Positions 17,004 to 25,068 of a stretch of 64,000 bases of DNA are shown here, one piece after another. The stretch is from assembly GCF_010119975.1 (NCBI RefSeq), contig NZ_CP048222.1, positions 5,866,501 through 5,930,500 of the forward strand. The letters are read 5' to 3'. This DNA is from Rhodocytophaga rosea. Its GTDB lineage: Bacteria > Bacteroidota > Bacteroidia > Cytophagales > 172606-1. A program made the position numbers and the translations under genes. Numbering within the stretch: position 1 is the stretch's first letter; each line of letters begins with the position of its first letter. The notes under the pieces are model-generated. The model was not told the DNA's origin, did no database searches, and saw nothing but the letters and a program-made list of their open reading frames with translations.

Positions 17004-17582
17004 ATGATTCTGCTGTTAGATAACCTGGATTCTTTCACCTACAATCTGGCTGATTATATCAGGCAGGGTGGGGAAGAGTGTCTGGTACTGCGCAATACAG
17101 TCCCCATCAGCCAGATTAAAAAGCAGGCATACAAAGCGATTGTACTATCCCCCGGTCCACAGACACCAGAACGTGCCGGAAATATGATGGAAGTAATTCA
17201 TTATTACATTCAACAAATTCCTGTATTAGGAATATGCTTAGGACATCAGGCTATTGGGATTTATTTTGGCGCTTCCCTGGTAAAGGCGGTTCAACCAATG
17301 CATGGAAAAATATCTTCAGTTTCTCTGGAGCAAGATGAATTGTTTGAGCAGATACCATCGCCAACAAATGTGGTCCGGTATCATTCATTGATTCTGGAAG
17401 ATTTACCTGCCAGTCTGGAAACTATTGCTCATACAGCGGAACATGAGATTATGGCTATCCGGCATAAAACCTTACCGGTGAGGGGTATACAATTTCACCC
17501 GGAAGCCGCCCTCACTGTAGATGGGATAAAAATGATAGAAAACTGGATAAAATTTAATAAGTTAGCAGACCAAAGTTTTTAA
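17004..17582 (+). CDS. pabA: glutamine amidotransferase subunit of aminodeoxychorismate/anthranilate synthase
   Basis: 192 residues. A class I glutamine amidotransferase that supplies ammonia to chorismate for 4-amino-4-deoxychorismate (folate) or anthranilate (tryptophan). It shows LLLDNLDSFTYNLADY, IVLSPGPQTPERAG, nucleophile C78 in LGICLGHQAIG, and the H165/E167 pair in GIQFHPEAA, a complete triad. No pabB or other trp gene is adjacent, so the choice of partner (PabB or TrpE) cannot be made from context; pabA is assigned for the lone position. The IS5 element lies 112 bp upstream. Confidence 0.88.
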   Translation: MILLLDNLDSFTYNLADYIRQGGEECLVLRNTVPISQIKKQAYKAIVLSPGPQTPERAGNMMEVIHYYIQQIPVLGICLGHQAIGIYFGASLVKAVQPMHGKISSVSLEQDELFEQIPSPTNVVRYHSLILEDLPASLETIAHTAEHEIMAIRHKTLPVRGIQFHPEAALTVDGIKMIENWIKFNKLADQSF

Positions 17583-17704
17583 ACTTTCATTTACTTTGCA
17601 CAGGTCTGAAATTGTAGCATGCGTAATAATTTACCGGACTTTGTATCCAGTCAGCTAAATTTAGAAAGAAAGTAATTATTTAAAATTTCAATTATTAACC
17701 GATT

Positions 17705-18469
17705 ATGGCTCTGAATGTTAAACAGGAAGGTGGATTTAATTATATAGATGAAGGCAAGGGAGAAGTGCTGTTGCTGTTGCATGGCTTATTTGGCGCATTA
17801 AGCAACTGGGAAAGTGTGGTAAATACGTTCTCTGTCAATCACCGGGTGTTGATACCGGTGATGCCTATTTATGAAAGCCCTATCAAATCTGCCAGTCTGG
17901 ATGGGCTGGTTACATTTATCGAACAATTTGTTGCCTATAAATCTCTGGAAAATCTCACATTACTGGGCAATTCTCTGGGAGGTCATGTTGCCCTGATCTA
18001 TACCTTGCATAATCCGGATAATGTGAAGCGGTTAGTGCTTACCGGCAGTTCAGGCCTGTTTGAGAATGCCATGGGAGGTTCGTTTCCTAAACGGGGAAGT
18101 TATGATTACATCAAGGAAAGAGTAGAATATACTTTTTATGCTCCTGCTACAGCCAGCAAAGAACTCGTAGATGAGGTGTTTGATATTACAAAGGATATAC
18201 CTAAATGTATGCGTATTGTGGCCATTGCCAAATCGGCACAACGGCATAATATGGCGAAAGAGATTACGAAAATTACTGCCCCTACCTTACTGGTATGGGG
18301 ATTGAATGATACAATTACCCCACCTATTGTAGCGCATGAGTTTAATAAACTCATTCCTAATTCCGAGCTCCGGTTTATTGATAAATGTGGCCATGCACCT
18401 ATGATGGAGCACCCCGAAAAGTTTAATTACCTGCTCACTAAGTTTATGGAAGTTGAACAGCTCGCCTGA
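17705..18469 (+). CDS. alpha/beta-hydrolase
   Basis: 254 residues, no signal peptide. LLLLHGLFGALSNWESVV carries the oxyanion HG, the nucleophile elbow is GNS90LGGH, the acid is in LLVWGLNDTITPP and the histidine in IDKCGHAPMMEHPEKF, so the triad is complete. It resembles MhpC/pimeloyl-ester-hydrolase-type cytosolic esterases; the substrate is unknown. It sits 120 bp before the CBS-domain gene that opens the nadK/bamA block and may be co-transcribed with it. Confidence 0.9.
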   Translation: MALNVKQEGGFNYIDEGKGEVLLLLHGLFGALSNWESVVNTFSVNHRVLIPVMPIYESPIKSASLDGLVTFIEQFVAYKSLENLTLLGNSLGGHVALIYTLHNPDNVKRLVLTGSSGLFENAMGGSFPKRGSYDYIKERVEYTFYAPATASKELVDEVFDITKDIPKCMRIVAIAKSAQRHNMAKEITKITAPTLLVWGLNDTITPPIVAHEFNKLIPNSELRFIDKCGHAPMMEHPEKFNYLLTKFMEVEQLA

Positions 18470-18589
18470 TTTTCTGTTTATGTAATATACCTGTTAGAAT
18501 TGAGCAAGGATTTTGCTTGTATAAATTTATTATACAAAAATGTAAACGAATGTTTGCTGTCCAGGTATAAAACCTTATTATTACATCTT

Positions 18590-19252
18590 ATGATTGCAGA
18601 AGAGCTCATCAACCATAAAATCCCACCACTCAAAGTGACGGACACTGCTGACCAGGCCAAACGTTGGATGGAAGAACTCCGTGTGCCGCAACTGGCAGTA
18701 ATGGACGGACCGGATTATGCCGGCTTGGTTAGCGAAGAACAGATTTTTCAGCACAATGATCTTTCTATACTGCTTAAAGATGTAACGCTGTTTGGCCAAG
18801 ATATTTATGTGCTCAACTTCCAGCATTTTTATGATATATTAAAAGTTGCCTTAGATAATAATTTGCAGGTAGTGGCCGTATTAGATGAAGATCATAGATT
18901 TATCGGTGTAATTACAGTGGATAGTACCATAGCAGCTTTCGCCCAGTCGGCAGTGCAGGACCCAGGAGGTATTATTGTATTATCATTGTCTGAGCGGGAT
19001 TATTCCTTAACAGAAATCAGCCGGCTGGTGGAATCCAACGATGCCAAAATCCTGAGCAGCTATGTTTGCCCGGACCGTTCGGATCCGCTCAAGATCAAAC
19101 TAACGCTTAAACTCAATAGAAACGATATATCCAGAGTAGCCGCTACCTTCGAACGCTTCGATTACCGGATTGTAGCCAAATTCCAGAATGCACCGGATAA
19201 GGATGAAGATAAAGAAAGACTGGATCTGTTGCTAAAATACCTGAATATGTAG
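18590..19252 (+). CDS. CBS-domain protein
   Basis: 220 residues from the ATG at 18590 (MIAEELINHKIPPLKV), preferred to an upstream TTG because the extension (to 18500) is not conserved-looking. Residues ~5-120 form a pair of CBS motifs (KVTDTADQAKRWMEELRVPQLAVMDG... and LDNNLQVVAVLDEDHRFIGVITVDSTIAAFAQ), which bind adenine nucleotides. The C-terminal ~80 residues (GGIIVLSLSERDYSLTEISRLVESNDAKILS) look like an ACT-like regulatory fold. Stand-alone CBS proteins of this shape are commonly found just before nadK in Bacteroidota. Role is probably sensing, target unknown. Confidence 0.85.
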   Translation: MIAEELINHKIPPLKVTDTADQAKRWMEELRVPQLAVMDGPDYAGLVSEEQIFQHNDLSILLKDVTLFGQDIYVLNFQHFYDILKVALDNNLQVVAVLDEDHRFIGVITVDSTIAAFAQSAVQDPGGIIVLSLSERDYSLTEISRLVESNDAKILSSYVCPDRSDPLKIKLTLKLNRNDISRVAATFERFDYRIVAKFQNAPDKDEDKERLDLLLKYLNM

Positions 19253-19371
19253 TCTGTTAATAGGTAAGAATGGAAAAGTTAGAAGGAGGAGTTTTACCAG
19301 CCAAATCACTTTAAATTTTAAAAATTAGGGTGCTTGACTGATCTCAATTGAATCAACAAATTATAATTTTC

Positions 19372-19379
19372 TAATTTTG
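19372..19379 (+). promoter_or_regulatory. candidate nadK -7 box
   Basis: TAATTTTG fits TAnnTTTG, 55 nt before the nadK ATG; a TTG at 19348-19350 is 21 nt upstream and could be the -33 element. Confidence 0.4.
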
Positions 19380-19434
19380 TAATCTTTCGTTTACGAATAG
19401 CCATCAATTTAGTGCCTTAGCCTCCAACGCCTGT

Positions 19435-20310
19435 ATGAAAATTGCCATTCACGGAAGAAACTTTAAAGATGAAGCAAAGCCATACATTCAGGAAATGTTC
19501 GAGGAACTGGCTGCCAGGCAAGTAGAAATCCAGGTATCAGAAATCTTCAGCCATTTCCTCCATAAGATTGGCATGCCAAAACCTGATTCCCCGGTTTTTA
19601 ACAACAGAAAAGAAATCTTTGATGCCGATATTATTTTCAGCTTGGGCGGCGATGGAACGTTACTGGAAACAGTTACCATGGTAGGAGCCCGTGAAATTCC
19701 GATTCTGGGCATCAATACCGGCAGGCTGGGCTTTCTGGCCACTACATCTCCACATCAGGTAAAAAAGGCCATCCATAGTATTTTTAATGGGTATTATACC
19801 TATGACGACCGTACGCTCATCAAGCTGGAATCCGACAAAGATGTATTCGATGGCTTAAATTATGGCCTCAATGAATTCACCGTTACCAAACGTGATTCTT
19901 CCTCGATGATTGTAGTAAATACCTACCTGGATGGAGAATATCTAAACTCCTATTGGGCAGACGGGCTGATTGTTGCCACACCAACTGGTTCAACCGGATA
20001 TTCCCTAAGTTGCGGAGGGCCGGTAGTAATGCCACAATCCAGTAATTTTATAATTGCCCCTGTTAGTCCGCACAACCTGAATGTACGGCCACTGATCGTT
20101 TCAGACAATAGTATTATCTCTTTTGAGATACAAGGCCGCAGTAAAAATTACCTGATTTCTTTAGACTCGCGTTCAAAAGTAGTAGATGCTTCTGTACAGC
20201 TGGCAGTAAAAAAAGAAAATTTTAAGGCCAGATTGATGAAATTAAACGGAGATAATTACTTGGATACTTTGCGAAATAAACTGAACTGGGGCTTTGATAA
20301 AAGGAATTAA
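19435..20310 (+). CDS. nadK: NAD kinase
   Basis: 291 residues, normal length. It phosphorylates NAD+ to NADP+ in the cytoplasm. The GGDGTLLE motif (catalytic Asp), GINTGRLGFLA, NEFTVTKRDSSSMI and PTGSTGYSLSCGGPVV are diagnostic of the polyphosphate/ATP-NAD kinase family. It lies between the CBS-domain gene and the DUF6089 genes, the arrangement expected in Cytophagales. Confidence 0.98.
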   Translation: MKIAIHGRNFKDEAKPYIQEMFEELAARQVEIQVSEIFSHFLHKIGMPKPDSPVFNNRKEIFDADIIFSLGGDGTLLETVTMVGAREIPILGINTGRLGFLATTSPHQVKKAIHSIFNGYYTYDDRTLIKLESDKDVFDGLNYGLNEFTVTKRDSSSMIVVNTYLDGEYLNSYWADGLIVATPTGSTGYSLSCGGPVVMPQSSNFIIAPVSPHNLNVRPLIVSDNSIISFEIQGRSKNYLISLDSRSKVVDASVQLAVKKENFKARLMKLNGDNYLDTLRNKLNWGFDKRN

Positions 20311-20332
20311 TTTTTTTTGAAACTTTAAATAT

Positions 20333-20340
20333 TATCTTTG
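20333..20340 (+). promoter_or_regulatory. candidate -7 box for the first DUF6089 gene
   Basis: TATCTTTG matches TAnnTTTG about 79 nt before the chosen ATG. A TTTG at 20316-20319 is only 13 nt upstream, shorter than the usual spacing, so this is weak. Confidence 0.3.
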
Positions 20341-20418
20341 TAACCTTTCAAGGTTTTGCCATATTTTCATTTTATTCAGAAGTTTTCTGATGTATCTAAC
20401 AGCTCAATTACATACTGT

Positions 20419-21462
20419 ATGAGAAAACATACTATACTATTCATTCTGGTTGCGTTTGTATTCACATCGTCCCAGGTATTTGCCCAGCGATATACCAAAA
20501 GCAAACGTTACACAAGTATAGGAGGTGGTTTAAGTGCAATGAATTATTTTGGGGATATCACGCCTAGTTCCTCTTTTACCAGTGCAGATATTCAGTTTAC
20601 ACGACCCAACCTTAGTCTGCACATCATGCGTCGTTTAACACCCCGGTTTAGTGCCAAAGCAGCTTTTGCCTGGGGGCGTTTAAAAGGAGATGATTTTCTA
20701 TCAGCAGATCCTTCAGACAAAAACGGCCGGTATAGATATATTAGAAATGCTCATTTCAGGAACGATATTAAGGAATTTTCAGTAGTAGGTATGCTGGATT
20801 TGTTTGAAAACCGCAATACATTCCTGCGCAGGCCCAATTTTGTACCTTATGCGTTTGCCGGAATTGCTGTTTTTCACCACAATCCAAAGGCAAGAACGCC
20901 TGAAGATATGGGAAGAAATTGGGTAGCTTTACAACCTTTAGGCACTGAAGGACAATTTCTAACTGGCCCTGGTTCAGAGAAATATCCTGATCCATACAAA
21001 CGTATACAAATTTCTATACCAGCAGGTATTGGTCTACGTTATAAATTATCTCCCCGAATTGATCTGGCATTTGAAGTAGGTTACCGGTTTACTTTCTTTG
21101 ATTACTTGGATGATGTGAGTGGAAACTATCCTGATCTGAATGTGCTGAGAACACAAAAAGGGGACCTGGCATATAAGATGTCGGATCGTGCGCTTGAAAC
21201 AGTAGCTGCTAATACAGGAGATGCCAGAAGTGTGGATAGGGTATTAACAGACCTTTATGGTGGCCCTTCTAATGGAATTGTAACTCTTACATATGTTGAT
21301 GATAATGGAAATCCAGTTCCTTTTACCCATACTACTGTAAATGGCTATGGTCGTCGAGGAGATCAAAGAGGAAAACCAAGCGAAAATGACTGGTATCTGG
21401 TTACTGGTTTTCACATTAATTATATTCTGATCAAGGGGGTACGTTGTCCGAAATTCAGATAA
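20419..21462 (+). CDS. DUF6089-type outer-membrane beta-barrel protein
   Basis: 347 residues from the ATG at 20419, which begins a clean signal peptide (MRKHTILFILVAFVFTSSQVFAQ). The mature part is a beta-barrel: GGGLSAMNYFGDI, PNLSLHIMRRLTPRFSAKAAFAWGRLKGDD, FVPYAFAGIAVFHHNPKA, GIGLRYKLSPRIDLAFEVGYRFTFFDYLDDVSG and an end YILIKGVRCPKFR. These are hallmarks of the DUF6089 family, found next to nadK/uppS/bamA in many Bacteroidota. Compared with the next gene it has an extra ~90-residue insertion (LRTQKGDLAYKMSDRALETV region). Function is unknown; envelope structural or OMP-biogenesis role is inferred from context. Confidence 0.85.
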   Translation: MRKHTILFILVAFVFTSSQVFAQRYTKSKRYTSIGGGLSAMNYFGDITPSSSFTSADIQFTRPNLSLHIMRRLTPRFSAKAAFAWGRLKGDDFLSADPSDKNGRYRYIRNAHFRNDIKEFSVVGMLDLFENRNTFLRRPNFVPYAFAGIAVFHHNPKARTPEDMGRNWVALQPLGTEGQFLTGPGSEKYPDPYKRIQISIPAGIGLRYKLSPRIDLAFEVGYRFTFFDYLDDVSGNYPDLNVLRTQKGDLAYKMSDRALETVAANTGDARSVDRVLTDLYGGPSNGIVTLTYVDDNGNPVPFTHTTVNGYGRRGDQRGKPSENDWYLVTGFHINYILIKGVRCPKFR

Positions 21463-21482
21463 AATCACTATAAAACTTACTT

Positions 21483-22208
21483 GTGTTATTCTTAATCAAG
21501 ACTTGTCAAACTTTCATTTTTTATTACCCAAAAGCGCTTCTTGCTTTTCTTATTTGTTGTCTGCTGGGATTGATCTCTTATGAGAGTATAGCCCAGCGCC
21601 TGGAGATAGGAGCAGGAGGGGGAGCCATGTTATACAAAGGAGATCTGGCCCCTGAACTAATTCCGAAATTTGCCCGTCCGGGAGCTACCATTTTCCTGAG
21701 GCACAATCCCGGTAAAGCCATTAGTTTGAAATACAGCTTCTCTCTGGGAAGAATATTTGCCGATGACCGGGAAACTGATGATAACTTTGCTAACCAGCGC
21801 AACCGGTTTTTTAACACCCGCATTACTGAACTTGCTGCTACAGCTGAATACAACTTCCTCGATTACCGGAGTGATAAGGCCAGAAAGCCCTGGACACCTT
21901 ATTTATTTGGCGGTATTGCTGTTTATAAATTCGACCCGGTAGAAAATCTGCGACCTGAGTATAAGCTAACCCAGCTGGCTTTACCTTTTGGCGTAGGCTT
22001 TAAATATGTATTGGGTGGACAGTGGAACCTGGGCATCGAATTTGGCGCCAGAAAAATCTTTACAGATTATTTAGATGACCTGGGCGGTGATTTAAATACA
22101 ACAAATAAATTCCAGAATGGTAATCCCAATGATAAGGATATGTACGTATTTACCACCTTAACAGTAAGCTACACATTTTATAAAATCCGTTGCCCTAATT
22201 TTTATTGA
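21483..22208 (+). CDS. DUF6089-type outer-membrane protein, second copy
   Basis: 241 residues with a GTG start (gtg tta ttc tta) giving a long hydrophobic signal region ending LISYESIAQRLEIG. It shares the pattern of the preceding gene: GAGGGAMLYKGDLAP, AISLKYSFSLGRIFADDRE, WTPYLFGGIAVYKFDP, LPFGVGFKYVLGGQWNLGIEFGARKIFTDYLDDLGG and the same C-terminus FYKIRCPNFY. It starts 20 nt after the first copy, so the pair is a tandem duplication in one operon. No terminator is seen before the convergent serine-hydrolase gene 47 bp away. Confidence 0.85.
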   Translation: MLFLIKTCQTFIFYYPKALLAFLICCLLGLISYESIAQRLEIGAGGGAMLYKGDLAPELIPKFARPGATIFLRHNPGKAISLKYSFSLGRIFADDRETDDNFANQRNRFFNTRITELAATAEYNFLDYRSDKARKPWTPYLFGGIAVYKFDPVENLRPEYKLTQLALPFGVGFKYVLGGQWNLGIEFGARKIFTDYLDDLGGDLNTTNKFQNGNPNDKDMYVFTTLTVSYTFYKIRCPNFY

Positions 22209-22255
22209 TTTGCTGGCAGTTGCATTTCTAGGCTGTATTTAATGACTTACTTCTT

Positions 22256-23998
22256 TCATTTTATAATCAGCACTGAGTTCGTATAGCCTCCCTCATCTTT
22301 CAAGGTAGAAGCATTGTTGGGGTCAAGCATCCATTCTCCGTCTTTTACAATTTTGTAGGTATAGGTTCCGGGAGATAGTTCAACAGCACATTCCCATACA
22401 TCGCCATTCTTTCGGAAAAACGTGTGAAGATCGTTCCAGTCATTAAAACTACCAGCCAGGGTTACTAGTTTTGCATTAGAATATCCTTTTAAGGTTATTA
22501 TAGTGTTGCCCTGTTTGCGTTGCGATTTTTCAAGTCCGGCCAGCATTTGTTTAACTTTGAAATTATCTGCCTTTATTTGTAAAGATTTGTTAAGCGTGGA
22601 AATAGCTTTCTCTCTGTCTCCGTTTCGCAACAAGGCAATCGCATAATCAGCATATGTATTCGCAGAAGCAGGATAAGCTTTTAGATTTAGTTCAAATACC
22701 TCAATTGCTTCCTTTACTTTACCTCTGTTGAGCAACTGGTTCCCAATCCAGTTCATTTGCTCCTCTTCAATTGTAGAATTGCCTTTTTCATCCAGAAAAG
22801 GGGCAATGGCGGCCGCAACACCTTTCGATGGAATATCTCTGGCAAATAGGCTATTAGGTGCTTTGTACCAGTCATAGTCTAAAAAATCAACCGCAGGATG
22901 CTTGCCGGGAATTACTTGTTGCACCATCTCCTGCATGATTCCTAAGCCATTAAAACTATTGGTGAAATAAATCATTCCGTTCCCAGCCTCTTTGTCTACA
23001 GCCACATAACATTTATAAGTACCATTATCGCCCCAATGCCAGAATACGTTTCCCGCCTCTGTCTGCTCCAGCCCAAATCCTAATCCCCAGCCTACTTCTG
23101 TAGAAAGAGGTGCATTGGCAGAGTCTGCGACAGGAACGGCTATTTGCCTGGTAAGCATCTGCTGAACAGTACTATCACTTATACCTGTATGATGAATAAT
23201 AGCCAGTAAGAAAGTGGCATAATCCTGGGCGGTGGTTTGCAAGGAATAAGCTGCATTGGCATGATCTGATTTATTTTTTTCGAAAGGATGGCCAAAATTA
23301 CTATGTGGGAAAGCAAAATTGGTATCAAAATCTTTTTGCCAGATATAACTGCTGCATTTCATGCCCAAGGGTGTAAATACTTTCTCCTGCATTACTTCAT
23401 TGAGTGGCTTGCCGGTAATTTTCTCTACGACTCTTTGCAGGTATACAAATCCTTCTCCGGAATAAGAAAACTTTTCACCAGGGGTGAACTGGATTTTTAG
23501 CTTATCTCCGCCTCGCCAGTTAGGAAAACCAGTGGTATGACTCAGCACCATGCGGGCCGTAATTTTTTTATACCTGTCGTCATAGGCAATATCCGGATAG
23601 GGCAGGTAGGTGTACAATGGCGTATCTAAGCTCAATTTACCTTCCTCCATCAATTTAAATACGGCATATCCAAAAACCGGTTTACTCAGCGAAGCCGCAT
23701 CAAAAACAGTATGCTCATCTACTTTGGCAGTTGAATCGGATTTTAGTAACCCATATCCTTTTGTATACACAATTTTCCCTTGCTGGATAACGCCTAATGC
23801 CAATCCAGGTATATTTGCACTATCCATCAAGTTATACACCTGCTGATCTATAAGTTCCCTGGAAAATGCTGTGTTTATTTGAGTGGTTTTATTAGCGTTC
23901 CCTTCTTTTGATTCAGAGGTACAACTCATTGCTGCATAGAGAAGGAGTCCGGGTAGAACCGTATTTTTGAGGGCGCGAAAGGAGGTAAGGCTGTGCAT
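22256..23998 (-). CDS. lipoprotein serine hydrolase (beta-lactamase class C/CubicO type) with TPR-like and CBM48-like C-terminal domains
   Basis: 580 residues. The N-terminus LPGLLLYAAMSC26TS is a lipoprotein signal. Residues ~45-400 are a penicillin-binding-type serine hydrolase: nucleophile motif S103-L-S-K106, YSGEGFVYLQ in the place of the second motif, and HWGDNGTYK for the third. Residues ~425-490 hold two TPR-like helices (GKVKEAIEVFELNLKAYPAS, GDREKAISTLNKSLQIKADN). The last ~80 (TLKGYSNAKLVTLAGSFNDWNDL ... GTYTYKIVKDGEWMLDPNN) are an AMPK/isoamylase N-terminal type (CBM48) glycan-binding domain. It breaks the DUF6089-uppS order in opposite orientation. Substrate unknown; a glycan- or peptide-esterase is possible. 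Confidence 0.85.
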   Translation of the reverse strand: MHSLTSFRALKNTVLPGLLLYAAMSCTSESKEGNANKTTQINTAFSRELIDQQVYNLMDSANIPGLALGVIQQGKIVYTKGYGLLKSDSTAKVDEHTVFDAASLSKPVFGYAVFKLMEEGKLSLDTPLYTYLPYPDIAYDDRYKKITARMVLSHTTGFPNWRGGDKLKIQFTPGEKFSYSGEGFVYLQRVVEKITGKPLNEVMQEKVFTPLGMKCSSYIWQKDFDTNFAFPHSNFGHPFEKNKSDHANAAYSLQTTAQDYATFLLAIIHHTGISDSTVQQMLTRQIAVPVADSANAPLSTEVGWGLGFGLEQTEAGNVFWHWGDNGTYKCYVAVDKEAGNGMIYFTNSFNGLGIMQEMVQQVIPGKHPAVDFLDYDWYKAPNSLFARDIPSKGVAAAIAPFLDEKGNSTIEEEQMNWIGNQLLNRGKVKEAIEVFELNLKAYPASANTYADYAIALLRNGDREKAISTLNKSLQIKADNFKVKQMLAGLEKSQRKQGNTIITLKGYSNAKLVTLAGSFNDWNDLHTFFRKNGDVWECAVELSPGTYTYKIVKDGEWMLDPNNASTLKDEGGYTNSVLIIK

Positions 23999-24324
23999 CA
24001 GAATAAGTGTTTGTATTTGGATAAGGAATATAATTTGTTGCTGAAGGTTGCAGCTGGCTTGAACAAAAATAAATAGCCCTGCAAATGAGTTATGTATCTA
24101 AAACAGGTATCTATGTGGCGCTATAGGAATCATTTCCTGTAAAGCTCGAAAGGAAAATCCTTGAATTTTTATGCAGATAATGTAACTCTCTCGCTTTCAA
24201 TATGTAAAAATAAAATTGATAAACGGTTTATTTTTTATAAATAAGGCTTATTTTATCATTCCAATAAGTTGAATAGCAGTTACAATATTCTTAAATTGCG
24301 GTTTATTTGAAGCGCTCAGCGGGA
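23999..24324. other. 326-bp gap between divergent serine-hydrolase and uppS genes
   Basis: AT-rich, and must contain both promoters, but I see no TAnnTTTG box and no strong hairpin. No gene or RNA is evident. Confidence 0.5.
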
Positions 24325-25062
24325 ATGAAACAACAGATTGACACAAACAAGTTACCCAGACATATTGCTGTTATTATGGATGGTAACGGCCGTTGGGCTA
24401 AGAATAAAGGGGCAGCCCGGGTATTTGGCCATAGAAATGCAATAAAGGCTGTACGGGAAACGGCCGAAGCTTGTGCTGAACTGGGTATCCAGTATCTGAC
24501 TTTATACGCTTTTTCTACCGAAAACTGGTCGAGGCCGAAAGAAGAAGTGGATGCGCTGATGCAATTGCTGGTGTCCACCATCCGGAGTGAAACGCAAACA
24601 TTAACTAAAAATAATATTAAACTTGCTTCTATCGGAGATATTGCCCATCTTCCCAGGGTTTGCCAGAAGGAATTGCAGGAAGCTAAAGATCTTACCAGGC
24701 AAAATACTGGCTTAACCCTGATTCTTGCCTTAAGTTACAGCGGCCGATGGGAAATTATAGAAGCAGTAAAGCAGATTGCGCAGGAAGTTCAAAAAGGAAA
24801 TTTACAGGCAGATGAAATTACAGATGAAGTGTTTGCCCATCATTTAACTACTAAAAATATTCCCGATCCGGAACTACTCATCCGGACCAGCGGCGAAATG
24901 CGCATCAGTAATTTTCTGCTCTGGCAGATTGCATACTCAGAGTTATACATGCCTGAGGTTTTGTGGCCCGATTTTAGACGGGAACACCTTTACGAAGCCA
25001 TTCTTTCTTATCAGAAACGGGAACGCAGGTTTGGTAAAATCAGCGAACAAGTGAAATCCTAA
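24325..25062 (+). CDS. uppS: isoprenyl transferase (undecaprenyl diphosphate synthase)
   Basis: 245 residues from the ATG at 24325; a TTG six codons upstream is less likely. It condenses isopentenyl diphosphate onto farnesyl diphosphate to make the C55 carrier for peptidoglycan and polysaccharide synthesis. Signatures are HIAVIMD19GNGRWAKNKG, the catalytic Asp loop, LTLYAFSTENWSRPKEEV, and PDPELLIRTSGEMRISNFLLWQIAYSELY. bamA starts 6 nt after the stop, so the two are translated from one transcript. Confidence 0.97.
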   Translation: MKQQIDTNKLPRHIAVIMDGNGRWAKNKGAARVFGHRNAIKAVRETAEACAELGIQYLTLYAFSTENWSRPKEEVDALMQLLVSTIRSETQTLTKNNIKLASIGDIAHLPRVCQKELQEAKDLTRQNTGLTLILALSYSGRWEIIEAVKQIAQEVQKGNLQADEITDEVFAHHLTTKNIPDPELLIRTSGEMRISNFLLWQIAYSELYMPEVLWPDFRREHLYEAILSYQKRERRFGKISEQVKS

Positions 25063-25068
25063 CCACCC

